From an uncultured Lachnospiraceae bacterium (GTDB taxonomy: Bacteria; Bacillota; Clostridia; Lachnospirales; Lachnospiraceae), in the NCBI GenBank assembly GCA_947169235.1, contig CAMVOY010000004.1:1-64000 (forward strand): a stretch of DNA of 64,000 nucleotides. The letters run 5' to 3'. Made by a program: the position numbers and the translations under genes. The notes beneath the pieces were generated by a model, which was not told the origin of the DNA, searched no databases, and saw nothing but the letters and a program-made list of their open reading frames with translations. Below, piece after piece: positions 40,551 through 50,681 of the stretch. Numbering within the stretch: position 1 is the first letter of the stretch; every line of letters starts with the position of its first letter.

Positions 40551-41756
40551 GTGCCCATGCAGTCAAAAATAGCTTACACGGATGAGGTCGATGACATCGA
40601 AGAGGCAGTTGGCGAGATATTTGATGCCTTTTCCGATTTTGAATTCAAGAAAAACAGCCTCGCGATCATTTTTATGGAGGAGGATGTTGAATACCCCGAG
40701 CTCTACGAGGGATTGTCGAAGAAGTGGGATTTCCCGATCATCGGTTGTACCTGTACGGCGATGCTTGTTTCGGGTCCCGGATTTGCAAGTGACGGCATTT
40801 CTGTTCTGGTCATGACTGCAGATGACTGCAGGTTTGAGGCCGGTGTCACGGGTGAGCTCACGAGGGATAACTATGAAAAGAGCATTGCTGATCTGTACGG
40901 CGAGCTCAGTGGTCGTTTGGGAGAGAAGGAAAAGATCATCATCAGCTACGCTGTATGTGTGACCGCCAGAAATCATGTCTCGGCAGATGATCTTTTGGCT
41001 GCTACTGATGCCGTGAGTAATGGTACTCCGATCATTGGAGGTCTGGCATCTGACAGATTCAGTTTTGATGATACGTGCGTTTTCTGTAATGAAAAGCTGG
41101 TTAAAAATGGACAGGTCATCGTGCTGGTTGCAGGTGAGTTTGAGCCGAAATATATTCACATCACATCTATCGAGGCGAGGGTAAGTCCTCAGACCTATGA
41201 GATCACTGAGTCAAACCATAACGAGGTTATGTGTATTGACGGAAGACCGATGGTGGATGTTCTGAAGGAAGAGGGATTCGAGGTCGGGAAAGAGGATGTT
41301 CTCAGAGAGTATCTGTTGACTCCGTTTATCGTGACCATACCGCAACCTGATGGTGGTGAGGTACGTGCGGCCAGAAACCTCTCTCTGATCAATAAAGAGA
41401 ACAAAAGCGGTCTGTTTTTGGGAGCGATGCCCAAGGGCTCGAAGATTCAGGTCGGATTTATCAATCGTGACAATGTAAAAGAGACGCTGAATACGGCGCT
41501 CAATGAACTTAAGGAGTATATCGGATCGACTGATTATCCGTATTCCACCGTATTATGTACGAGCTGTGCGGCAAGGTATCTTGCTTTGGCGAACAGTATC
41601 CAGGGGGAAGCAGGCAGATGGCTGGAGTCATTGCCTAATCAGCTCAATTTCTTCGGTATGTACTCAAATGGTGAGTTCTGCCCTGTAACAGATAAAAACT
41701 CCGGAAATGATTATAATACATTCCACAACTTTACTTTCGTTATTTTAGCACTTTGA
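40551..41756 (+). CDS. FIST-domain signal transduction protein
   Basis: IGCTCTAMLVSGPGF, PIIGGLASD, LLTPFIVTIPQPDGGEVRAARNLS; C-terminal VLCTSCAARYLALANS (FIST_C). Alternative ATG at 40557. Confidence 0.85.
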   Translation: MPMQSKIAYTDEVDDIEEAVGEIFDAFSDFEFKKNSLAIIFMEEDVEYPELYEGLSKKWDFPIIGCTCTAMLVSGPGFASDGISVLVMTADDCRFEAGVTGELTRDNYEKSIADLYGELSGRLGEKEKIIISYAVCVTARNHVSADDLLAATDAVSNGTPIIGGLASDRFSFDDTCVFCNEKLVKNGQVIVLVAGEFEPKYIHITSIEARVSPQTYEITESNHNEVMCIDGRPMVDVLKEEGFEVGKEDVLREYLLTPFIVTIPQPDGGEVRAARNLSLINKENKSGLFLGAMPKGSKIQVGFINRDNVKETLNTALNELKEYIGSTDYPYSTVLCTSCAARYLALANSIQGEAGRWLESLPNQLNFFGMYSNGEFCPVTDKNSGNDYNTFHNFTFVILAL

Positions 41757-41786
41757 TCCTAGTCTTATGGCGGGAAGGGGAAGCCT

Positions 41787-44159
41787 ATGAGCGAGGAACT
41801 TCAGTTGTCTCCTGAGGAGGATATACAGTCCCTCCAACTGGAGATAAAGAAGCTTAAGCGTGAGGTTAAACGCGCAAAGAAGGATAACGAGCTTATGCGT
41901 ATGGCCACCGAGCAGGCGATCCATACACAGGAGTTTGTACAGCGCGATAACCTCAGACAGCTTTTCTTCAACAAACAGATGATGAAGACATCCCCATATG
42001 CTCTTGTTCTGACCGATGAAAATCTCATGACGGTCATGGCTTCGGATGCCTATTTTCATTTCGTCGGATACGATGACAGACAGGAACTCAGTAGTGGAAT
42101 ACATGTACGTGAAGCATTCAATCAGCTTCTTGATGACGAGCAGATGGATGAGTTCATGGAAAGATGTGATCAGGTCAAAAACGGCGAGAGAATAGAGCCA
42201 TATCTGATCAGAACCAGGATAAGAGGATCATATAGGGATATACAGGTCACGATCCGTAGCATGACGACGGATGAGGGTGTTTTTGTCGGTCTTGATATTA
42301 TTCTTATGGATATGACCGAGATGATCGAAGCGAAGCAGAAGGCGGATGAGGCCAACCAGGCAAAGAGTAATTTCCTTGCAAACATGTCTCATGAGATCCG
42401 TACGCCGATCAATGCAGTCCTCGGAATGGATGAGATGATCCTCAGAAACTCCAACGAGGATGAGATACGTGGTTATGCCATGGATATCCAGACTGCCGGG
42501 AAAACCCTTTTGGCCATCATTAATGAGATCCTCGATTTCTCCAAGGTTGAGGCAGGAAAAATGGAGATCATACCTACCCAGTATGAGCTCGGATCTTTGG
42601 TAAATGACCTGATAAACATGGTTCAGGATAAGATAAACAAAAAAGGCCTCGAGTTGGAGGTTGATGTGGATGAGGCTATGCCGCATGAACTCTTCGGCGA
42701 TGAGATCCGTATAAAGCAGTGTATGCTGAACCTTTTGAATAATGCCGTTAAGTATACGGAAAAGGGCAAGATAAAGCTCGGCGTCGGTTTCCGCAGAAAA
42801 GATGATTTTACGATTTATTTGGAAGCGATCATATCCGATACCGGCATCGGCATGAAGCAGGAGGACATGGAACGCCTGTTTACGCCGTTTACGAGAATAG
42901 AAGAAAAGAGAAACCGCACGATCGAGGGTACGGGACTCGGCATGAGTATCACGAAAAAGCTTCTCGAGCTGATGGGAACATCCCTTTCCGTTGACAGTGT
43001 GTATGGCAAGGGTTCGACGTTCTCATTTGCAGTGGAACAGAAGGTTTTGAGTGACGAGCCGATAGGAAGCTTTGTTGAGAGTTTCAAATGCAGCAGACGT
43101 GAAGCTGAGAAAAAGCAGTACAAGGCGATGTTTTACGCACCTCTTGCGCATGTTCTCGTGGTCGATGATACGGAGACCAACCTTATCGTGTTCAAGGGGC
43201 TTTTGAAGGAGACGGGTATTCAGATCGACACTGCGGCATCCGGTCGGGAGGCACTCATTCTCACGGAAAAGAATAAATATGATGTAGTATTTGTCGATCA
43301 TATGATGCCCGAAATGGACGGACTTGAGACTCTCGAAGAGATGAAAAAGCAGCCGGATTACGATAAATCCGTTCATATTGCACTTACGGCGAATGCGATC
43401 TCGGGAGCCAGGGAGACATATCTGTCGGCCGGATTTGATGACTATCTGTCAAAGCCCATAGACGGAAGTCTTCTTGAGACGATGTTAAAAAAATACATTC
43501 CTGCATCAAAACGGGATACTCAGGAATCCTACACGGGTCAAAAAGAAAAAACAGAGCCCGAAAAGAAAAAAGTCGAGATACCCGAATGGCTTTATGATGT
43601 ACCCGGACTTGATGTCAAGGAGGGTGTCAAAAACTGTGGCGGTGAGGAGAGCTTCATGAATGTCATCACGACGTTTCATGATACCGCTGATCAGAAAAAC
43701 AGGGAGATCGTGGGATTTTTTATAACAAAGGACTGGAAGAATTATACCGTACGTGTGCATGCGCTTAAAAGCAGTGCGCGTATCATAGGAGCGTTGAAGC
43801 TTTCGAAGCTCGCTGAGCAGTTGGAGATGGCGGGAAAGAGCGATGACATTGACTTTATCATGGCTCACAATGATGCTGCGCTCGGGATGTTCGAAATGCT
43901 CGACGGAAGGCTTAAAAAGTTTGACGAGGTATCCGATTCTCTTCCTTTGATCGAGGATGCTCTTCTCAAGGAGGCATATTCGACTATTTATGACTATACA
44001 TTGAGTTATGATTTCGGTATGGTGGAGTCAACTCTTTCGATGTTAAAAGCGTATAAACTCAGTCCCGAAGATGAGATCATCATCAAACAGGTGAATGACA
44101 AGCTGATGAATCTGGACTGGGATGCGATAGAGATTTTGGTCAAGGATAGAAGAAAATAA
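41787..44159 (+). CDS. hybrid sensor histidine kinase (PAS-HisKA-HATPase-REC-HPt)
   Basis: NMSHEIRTPINAVLGMDEMI; RTIEGTGLGMSITKKLLELMG; VVDDTETNLIVFKGLL...DVVFVDHMMPEMDGLE; HALKSSARIIGALKLSKLAEQLE. Confidence 0.95.
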   Translation: MSEELQLSPEEDIQSLQLEIKKLKREVKRAKKDNELMRMATEQAIHTQEFVQRDNLRQLFFNKQMMKTSPYALVLTDENLMTVMASDAYFHFVGYDDRQELSSGIHVREAFNQLLDDEQMDEFMERCDQVKNGERIEPYLIRTRIRGSYRDIQVTIRSMTTDEGVFVGLDIILMDMTEMIEAKQKADEANQAKSNFLANMSHEIRTPINAVLGMDEMILRNSNEDEIRGYAMDIQTAGKTLLAIINEILDFSKVEAGKMEIIPTQYELGSLVNDLINMVQDKINKKGLELEVDVDEAMPHELFGDEIRIKQCMLNLLNNAVKYTEKGKIKLGVGFRRKDDFTIYLEAIISDTGIGMKQEDMERLFTPFTRIEEKRNRTIEGTGLGMSITKKLLELMGTSLSVDSVYGKGSTFSFAVEQKVLSDEPIGSFVESFKCSRREAEKKQYKAMFYAPLAHVLVVDDTETNLIVFKGLLKETGIQIDTAASGREALILTEKNKYDVVFVDHMMPEMDGLETLEEMKKQPDYDKSVHIALTANAISGARETYLSAGFDDYLSKPIDGSLLETMLKKYIPASKRDTQESYTGQKEKTEPEKKKVEIPEWLYDVPGLDVKEGVKNCGGEESFMNVITTFHDTADQKNREIVGFFITKDWKNYTVRVHALKSSARIIGALKLSKLAEQLEMAGKSDDIDFIMAHNDAALGMFEMLDGRLKKFDEVSDSLPLIEDALLKEAYSTIYDYTLSYDFGMVESTLSMLKAYKLSPEDEIIIKQVNDKLMNLDWDAIEILVKDRRK

Positions 44160-44171
44160 AAGGGGAATGCT

Positions 44172-44954
44172 ATGGCTACGAAAATTGAGGGAACAGTGAC
44201 TATCATCAGCTCTTCGGAGGGATTCTTTACGAAGGGTATGGAGGCAAAGATCCAGGAGATGGGATACTCTACTGCATTTGCCACTTTAAATGAGGCAAGC
44301 AGAGTCCTGGGCAGGATCCGTTCGGGCACAGGGCTTTATGTACTGTATATGCAGGATGAGATCGAGCAGAAAACACTCATGGATCTTCATGATATCCTGA
44401 ATGTAGACAGCAAGAAGGTCATAATCATCGGTGAGGGTGAGGATTATGATGCAATGAAAAAGATCATCCCCGTTACTCAGATACTCAAATGGCTGGACAG
44501 ACCCCTTGACATGAATGCATTTTTGAAGTGCGTGCGTGAGTACTATGAGGAAGAAGAGGAAGTATATGAGAAAAAGACCATTCTTATCGTTGATGATGAT
44601 ATCACATACATGCGACTGATATATGACTGGCTTAAGGAAGATTACACTGTCGGTATGGCATCATCGGGTGTGCAAGCGATCTCTTGGCTTGTGAAGAATA
44701 CGGCGGATCTGGTACTGATGGATTATGAGATGCCGATTGTAAACGGACCTCAGGTGGTACAGATGCTACATTCGGATTCGACGACGGGGGCGATACCGGT
44801 CATGTTTTTGACCGGCAAAAATGAAAAAGAGTTTGTTATGAGCGTGGTCGACTTAAAACCGGTCGATTACCTCTTAAAGACGATCGACAAGATGGCTCTT
44901 TTGGGGAAGATAAAGAAGTTCTTTGAGAGTCAGAGGAAGCTGAATAAAGAATAA
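44172..44954 (+). CDS. response regulator with degenerate N-terminal REC-like domain
   Basis: TILIVDDDITYMRLIYDWL...ADLVLMDYEMPIVNGPQVVQML...PVMFLTGKN. Confidence 0.9.
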   Translation: MATKIEGTVTIISSSEGFFTKGMEAKIQEMGYSTAFATLNEASRVLGRIRSGTGLYVLYMQDEIEQKTLMDLHDILNVDSKKVIIIGEGEDYDAMKKIIPVTQILKWLDRPLDMNAFLKCVREYYEEEEEVYEKKTILIVDDDITYMRLIYDWLKEDYTVGMASSGVQAISWLVKNTADLVLMDYEMPIVNGPQVVQMLHSDSTTGAIPVMFLTGKNEKEFVMSVVDLKPVDYLLKTIDKMALLGKIKKFFESQRKLNKE

Positions 44955-45004
44955 TGTGAGTACATACGAAGATTGATGTATATTTCTGTGTCTAAAAGAC
45001 AGAC

Positions 45005-45140
45005 GGGAATTGATGACTATTTCTGCACGGACACGCTTGCGCTTTTTTATCATACGTCACGTTGCACGGCTAGAAAAGACCTAGCCTGCGCAACGACGTA
45101 TGATAGACATTCCGTGCAGTGAAATATGTCATCAATTCCC
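45005..45140 (+). repeat. structured intergenic palindromic element, copy B
   Basis: gggaattgatgactatttc.tgcacgg.ACACGCTTGCGCTTTTT.tatcatacgt.CA.cgttgc.AC.ggctag.AAAAGAC.ctagcc.TGC.gcaacg.acgtatgata.GACATT.ccgtgca.GT.gaaatatgtcatcaattccc. Confidence 0.85.
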
Positions 45141-45335
45141 TTTGTACGTTATACGAGACAAGACATGTATTGAGCGTGGATATGATGAAAAAGATGCATG
45201 GAGAATGATGGCGGTTGAAAAACATGGACAAGCTTAAGCAGGTTTATTTTTAAAAAAAGTACTTGATTTTTTTTAATTTTGGGTTTAACATACTATATGT
45301 GACTTTATATAGAATAATGAAGGGAAGTTTTTGGA

Positions 45336-47105
45336 ATGAAGACTATTATCGAGAGGCTGAATGACATTGCTGCGACGGCGTTTGAGAAGGCCGGGTATGA
45401 TCCGAAGTATGGGAAGGTCGGCGTGTCGAACAGACCTGATCTGTGTCAGTATCAGTGTAACGGAGCCATGGCAGCTGCAAAGGAGTATCATAAAGCGCCG
45501 ATCCGGATCGCGAATGAGATCGTGGAGGGGATGGACATATATGATGCCTTTGAGTCAGTCGAGGCTGTGAATCCGGGATTTATCAATATCAATATTAATC
45601 CGGAGTTTCTGGCTGAGTATGTCGAGCAGATGAGCAGGGATGCGAGACTCGGGGTGCCGGTGCCGGAGAATCCGAAAACCATTATCGTTGATTACGGCGG
45701 AGCGAATGTGGCGAAACCACTTCATGTAGGACATTTGAGACCGGCTACGATCGGTGAGAGTGTTAAGAGAATTTGTGCATTTGCCGGACACAAGGTGATA
45801 GGTGATGTGCATCTGGGTGACTGGGGACTGCAGATGGGACTTATCATCGCAGAGTTGAAGAAAAGAAGCCCCGAGCTTGTTTACTTTGATGAGAACTTCT
45901 CAGGTGAGTATCCGAAAGAAGCTCCATTTACGATAAGTGACTTAGAGGAGATCTATCCGGCAGCGAGTGCGAGATCCAAGGAGGATGAGCAGTTCAGGCT
46001 TGAGGCTGAGGAGAACACCAGACGTCTTCAGGAGGGATATGAACCTTATATGGCGATATGGAGACACATAATGGATGTGTCGGTCGCCGATCTTAAAAAG
46101 AATTATGACAGGCTCGATGTGCACTTTGACCTCTGGAAGGGAGAGAGTGATGTCGAGAGCTATATACCGGATATGATCGAAGATCTGAAGGCCAAGGGAC
46201 TTGCTCACGAGAGTGAAGGAGCGCTTGTCGTGGATGTGACTGAGCCGGATGACTCGAAGGAGTTGCCGCCCTGTATCGTTGTCAAATCAAATGGTGCAAC
46301 ACTTTATGCGACGACGGATCTGGCGACTATCATCGAGAGGGAGAAGCTGTATAAGCCCGATCAGATCATATATGTCGCGGACAAAAGACAATCGTTACAC
46401 TTTACTCAGGTATTCAGGGTTGCGAAAAAGGCAAAGCTTCTTCCGGAGTCTACAGAGCTTGTGCACATCGGGTTCGGAACGATGAACGGTCCGGACGGTA
46501 AGCCGTTCAAGACCCGTGACGGCGGGATACTGAGACTTGAGCAGCTTCATCAGCAGATTGTGGATGAGGTCAAAAAGAAAATGAGCGAGAACCGTGATTA
46601 CGGTGAGGTGGAGCTTAACGAGATCGCTGATAAGGTCGGACTTGCCGCGTTGAAATACGGAGATCTGTCAAACCAGGCAGCAAAGGATTATATCTTTGAT
46701 GTGGAGCGTTTTGCTTCGTTTGAGGGAAACACCGGTCCATATATCCTGTACACGATAGTCAGGATCGGTTCAGTCCTTTCGAAGTTTGCCGATGAGGGAG
46801 GACAGATCGATGAGGATGAAGAGCTGATGGCTCCCGCATCGGAGAGTGAGAACGAGCTTTACAGGACTCTGGCAGGATTCATCGAGATGGTGGATGTCGC
46901 ATACAGAGAGCTCGCGCCGCACAAGGTATGTCAGTATGTATACGCGCTATCCGAGGCGTTTAATCGTTTTTATCACGAGACCAGGATCCTCGCGGAAGAG
47001 GATGAGGAAAGAAAGAACTCGTATTTGAGACTTATTATGTTGGTCAGACGTGTGCTGAAGCAGGGCATCGATCTGCTCGGTTTCGAAGCGCCGATTAAGA
47101 TGTAA
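45336..47105 (+). CDS. argS: arginyl-tRNA synthetase
   Basis: VDYGGANVAKPLHVGHLRPATIGESVKRI; KTRDGGILRLEQL; C-terminal anticodon-binding SEAFNRFYHETRIL. Confidence 0.96.
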   Translation: MKTIIERLNDIAATAFEKAGYDPKYGKVGVSNRPDLCQYQCNGAMAAAKEYHKAPIRIANEIVEGMDIYDAFESVEAVNPGFINININPEFLAEYVEQMSRDARLGVPVPENPKTIIVDYGGANVAKPLHVGHLRPATIGESVKRICAFAGHKVIGDVHLGDWGLQMGLIIAELKKRSPELVYFDENFSGEYPKEAPFTISDLEEIYPAASARSKEDEQFRLEAEENTRRLQEGYEPYMAIWRHIMDVSVADLKKNYDRLDVHFDLWKGESDVESYIPDMIEDLKAKGLAHESEGALVVDVTEPDDSKELPPCIVVKSNGATLYATTDLATIIEREKLYKPDQIIYVADKRQSLHFTQVFRVAKKAKLLPESTELVHIGFGTMNGPDGKPFKTRDGGILRLEQLHQQIVDEVKKKMSENRDYGEVELNEIADKVGLAALKYGDLSNQAAKDYIFDVERFASFEGNTGPYILYTIVRIGSVLSKFADEGGQIDEDEELMAPASESENELYRTLAGFIEMVDVAYRELAPHKVCQYVYALSEAFNRFYHETRILAEEDEERKNSYLRLIMLVRRVLKQGIDLLGFEAPIKM

Positions 47106-47117
47106 GGAGGGAATAAG

Positions 47118-48440
47118 ATGTTTATCGGAAGAGAGAAGGAGAGAAAGCAGCTGGAGGCTTCCTTCAAGAAAAATGACAACGACATTGTGATCCTTTACGG
47201 CCGTGAAGGCGTGGGAAAGACCACTCTTGTGAAGGAGTTCGTAAAAGACAAGCATATGGTCTACTATCAGGCCAGAGAGCTTTCTGAGAAGGAGCAGAAC
47301 CGTTACTTCGACAAAAAGAAGGAGGAGGTCTCAAAGTTTCTTCTTATACCTACCAGAGAAAAATGCGTACTCGTTATCGACGAGTTTGATCTGATGCAGA
47401 AGGGGTACAAGACATTTTTCCAGGATTTCATCTCATATCTGAACACGCTCCCCATCGGACAGGTGATGGTACTTTTGGTGAGCTCGTCCGTTCAGTGGGT
47501 TGAGAACAAGATGGCAGATGAGGCACCGGAGCTTATCGGCGAGGTCAGTTCGTTTATCAAGCTGAGAGAGTTTACCTTCCTCGAGATGGTGGACCGTTTT
47601 CCGAACTCAACAACAGAGGATATCATTACCATTTACGGGATCCTCGGTGGCGTGCCGGAGTATCTCGATCTGTGGAATCCAAAGGAGTCCGTACGTAAAA
47701 ATATCATCAGACTGTTCCTCGATGAGCATGCGCCGTTGAAAAAGGAGCCGTCGAGATTTCTTAAGACCGTGTTAAGAGAGCTTCCTTTCTACAATACGAT
47801 CCTTTCCGTACTTGCGGAGGATATGCCGAAGCTTAATTATCTTTACAACAGAACAGGATTCTCCCGTGCGAAGATATCCGTTTATATCAAGAACCTTATT
47901 CAGCTCGATGTGGCTACAAAGATCTTTTCATTTGAGCCGGATAAAAGAGATGCTGTTCAGAAAGGTCTTTACGGTATCACGGATTCTTTGCTTAAGTTCT
48001 ATTTCAAGTTGATATATCCGAATATCAGTGAGCTTTCTTTGCTTACACCGGAGGAGTTTTTCGCGAAGTATATAAAGGACGAGCTTCCGGGTATCATGGA
48101 GTATGCTTATATCAAGGTCTGCAGGGAGTTTATGGATCTGATGAGTCGCTACGATCGTCTGCCGGAGAAGTTTGGAAACTTCGGCTCGCTGTACGGCAAG
48201 ACCGGATTTATCCCGCTTGTTTCGCGTTCGGAGAATGGCAAGATAGTTGTCGGAGAGTGCAAGTGGTCATCGAAGCCGATGACTATGAAGGATTTCGAGA
48301 CTCTGCTTGACAATACAAACCAGCTTGGTAAGGAAGCGGATTATTATTATCTGTTTTCGAAGGAGGGATTCGCACAGGATCTCGCTGCGATGGCACAGAA
48401 TATGGACAATATCAATACCATTTCGCTTGAGGACATGTAG
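47118..48440 (+). CDS. STAND/AAA-type ATPase with C-terminal DUF234-like nuclease-fold domain
   Basis: GREGVGKTTLVKEF Walker A; VLVIDEFDLM; C-terminal NGKIVVGECKWSSKPMT. Confidence 0.85.
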   Translation: MFIGREKERKQLEASFKKNDNDIVILYGREGVGKTTLVKEFVKDKHMVYYQARELSEKEQNRYFDKKKEEVSKFLLIPTREKCVLVIDEFDLMQKGYKTFFQDFISYLNTLPIGQVMVLLVSSSVQWVENKMADEAPELIGEVSSFIKLREFTFLEMVDRFPNSTTEDIITIYGILGGVPEYLDLWNPKESVRKNIIRLFLDEHAPLKKEPSRFLKTVLRELPFYNTILSVLAEDMPKLNYLYNRTGFSRAKISVYIKNLIQLDVATKIFSFEPDKRDAVQKGLYGITDSLLKFYFKLIYPNISELSLLTPEEFFAKYIKDELPGIMEYAYIKVCREFMDLMSRYDRLPEKFGNFGSLYGKTGFIPLVSRSENGKIVVGECKWSSKPMTMKDFETLLDNTNQLGKEADYYYLFSKEGFAQDLAAMAQNMDNINTISLEDM

Positions 48441-48447
48441 TGTTTCC

Positions 48448-48602
48448 GTGTGGCATAGACGGACGAATTTGACCTTTCCGTTCGGAGGTCCGCTTTCGCC
48501 ATTCTGAAACGTAGCACTGCATGGCACCAAAAGACGGTGCCTACGCAGTGACGTTTCAGACAGCCTCCTCACAAAAAGGGTCAAATCGTCCTATGGCCAC
48601 AC
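48448..48602 (+). repeat. structured intergenic palindromic element, copy D (divergent)
   Basis: gtgtggcata..ggacgaatttgacc..ggagg.TCCGCTTTCGCCATT.ctgaaacgt.AG.cactgc.AT.ggcacc.AAAAGAC.ggtgcc.TAC.gcagtg.acgtttcag.ACAG.cctcc..gggtcaaatcgtcc.tatggccacac. Confidence 0.8.
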
Positions 48603-48654
48603 TGCTTTCAAATAAAATCTTCAGGAGAGATTAAAAAGTTCTTGGAGGAAGAAA

Positions 48655-49965
48655 ATGGATAAGTTATATAAGTATGCGAGTTCGCTGATCATGTATAATA
48701 AGTCGAGAACGGGGACGGTGCTTGAGAGACTGAGTGATATTATCCGTGGTTATGAGAAGAATCCGTCTTCGGGGGTGAATCCTCAGGCGCAGGTTAATGA
48801 TGAGATACATAAGATACTTGAGATCGCGACTACGTATGGATTTACGGAGAATCTTTGGACTTCGTATGTCAGTTATCTGATCGCTACGGATGAGAACCCT
48901 TTCAGCATTCTTTGTGAGATGGTAGGTGCTGCGAAGGATGCCTCTGCCAATGAGATCGTTAAGAAGGATATGGATAATTTTTACCGTATTTATAATTACG
49001 ATTTTAAAAAGGCTGAGGAGGTCATCGGGACGGATTGTTTTTCATTATTATTGAACTACAAAAGCATGCACAAGGATGCAAATACGTATAATAAGAGCGT
49101 CAGTGAAAAAGTAAAAGAGCTCCGTTTGGAACTTGACAAGGCTAAAAACGGAGATGATTTTTTTGAGACAGTAACCGCGTTTTATAAGAAGTATGGCGTT
49201 GGAAAATTTGGTCTGAATAAAGCGTTCAGAGTAGTTGGAGAGGGCAAAGATTTTTCCATCGAGGCGATCACTCATACATCCGATGTGACACTCGATCATC
49301 TGGTGGGATACGAGTCACAGAAGGAGAGACTTATCGAAAACACTGAGGCTTTTGTATCAGGAAAGCCCGCTAACAATTGCCTGTTATACGGTGATGCCGG
49401 GACCGGTAAATCGACCTGTATCAAAGCGATTGTCAATCAGTATTATGAAAAAGGGTTGAGGCTTATTGAGATATACAAGCATCAGTTCAGAGAGCTGTCA
49501 CAGATCATACGCCAGGTTAAAAACAGGAATTACAGGTTTATAATTTACATGGATGATCTGTCTTTCGAGGAGTTTGAGACTGATTATAAATATTTAAAAG
49601 CCGTTATCGAGGGTGGTATGGAGGTTCGCCCGGATAATGTGCTCATTTATGCGACTTCAAATCGTCGTCATCTGATCAGAGAGACTTGGTCGGATCGACC
49701 GGATATGTATGCTGAAGAGGTTCATCGCAGCGATACCATGCAGGAGAAGCTTTCTTTGGCGGCCCGATTCGGAGTAAATATCAGCTTTGATAAGCCGAGT
49801 AAAATGCTTTTTGATCAGATCGTCACAGAACTTGCCAAAGGCGCCGGTATCGATATGTCCGAAGATGAGCTTATCAATCGGGCAAACGTCTGGTCGCTTC
49901 GCAACGGCGGCTACTCGGGTCGAACCGCGGAACAATTTATCGTCAATTTATTAAGTAAAATCTAG
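48655..49965 (+). CDS. DUF815-family ATP-binding protein
   Basis: DVTLDHLVGYESQKERLIENTEAFVSGKPANNCLLYGDAGTGKSTCIKAI; FIIYMDDLSFE; VLIYATSNRRHLI. Confidence 0.9.
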   Translation: MDKLYKYASSLIMYNKSRTGTVLERLSDIIRGYEKNPSSGVNPQAQVNDEIHKILEIATTYGFTENLWTSYVSYLIATDENPFSILCEMVGAAKDASANEIVKKDMDNFYRIYNYDFKKAEEVIGTDCFSLLLNYKSMHKDANTYNKSVSEKVKELRLELDKAKNGDDFFETVTAFYKKYGVGKFGLNKAFRVVGEGKDFSIEAITHTSDVTLDHLVGYESQKERLIENTEAFVSGKPANNCLLYGDAGTGKSTCIKAIVNQYYEKGLRLIEIYKHQFRELSQIIRQVKNRNYRFIIYMDDLSFEEFETDYKYLKAVIEGGMEVRPDNVLIYATSNRRHLIRETWSDRPDMYAEEVHRSDTMQEKLSLAARFGVNISFDKPSKMLFDQIVTELAKGAGIDMSEDELINRANVWSLRNGGYSGRTAEQFIVNLLSKI

Positions 49966-50036
49966 TTGTATAACTTGTGCCAAAGTTCCTGCGGTATGGC
50001 CGCACAGGGGTAAAAATAATAATAGGGAGAACTGAT

Positions 50037-50654
50037 ATGTTCGAAAAATATTTTCCCGATGAGACCGTCTCATCGACTTATGATATCGACTATGAGAAGT
50101 TGTATGCCGATGGCTACAGAGGGCTTCTTTTTGATATTGATAACACACTTGTCAAGCATGGTGAGGGCGCCGATGACAGAGCCAAGGAGCTGTTTTTAAG
50201 ACTGAAAAAAATAGGCTTTGAATGTTGTCTGATTTCTAACAATAAAAAACGTCGCGTGAATATGTTTAACGAGGACATCGGAGTACACAGCGTCTTTAAT
50301 GCGCACAAGCCTGCGGCGAAGGGTTATTATTATGCGATGGAACTGATGAATACCAATCTCAATAATACCGTATTTATCGGCGATCAGCTGTTTACGGATA
50401 TCTTCGGAGCGAAGAGGATAGGTATGAAGAATTATCTTGTTTCCCCGATCAACAAGCGCGAGGAGATCCAGATCGTGATCAAAAGAAAGCTTGAGAATGT
50501 AGTGCTTTCCGAGTACAGGGCAAAGATCAAAGCGAAGCTGAGAAAAAGAGAGATTGAAAAGGGGATTCAGAATCAGGAAAAACACGAGATCAGAGAATGG
50601 AAGAAAAAGCGCTATCACAGACTGAAGATGCAGAGTGATGATATGGCGCAATAG
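50037..50654 (+). CDS. YqeG-family HAD IIIA-type phosphatase
   Basis: GLLFDIDNTLVKHG; LISNNKKRRVNMF; NTVFIGDQLFTDIFGAKRIGM. Confidence 0.92.
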   Translation: MFEKYFPDETVSSTYDIDYEKLYADGYRGLLFDIDNTLVKHGEGADDRAKELFLRLKKIGFECCLISNNKKRRVNMFNEDIGVHSVFNAHKPAAKGYYYAMELMNTNLNNTVFIGDQLFTDIFGAKRIGMKNYLVSPINKREEIQIVIKRKLENVVLSEYRAKIKAKLRKREIEKGIQNQEKHEIREWKKKRYHRLKMQSDDMAQ

Positions 50655-50681
50655 AAAAACTATTTAAACAGAGAAAAGATC

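Noticed and set aside
44985-45004. GTCT-AAAAGAC-AGAC hairpin immediately upstream of element B
   Set aside because: Contains the same 7-mer as the element apical loop, but a 4-bp stem and one occurrence are too weak to count as another copy.
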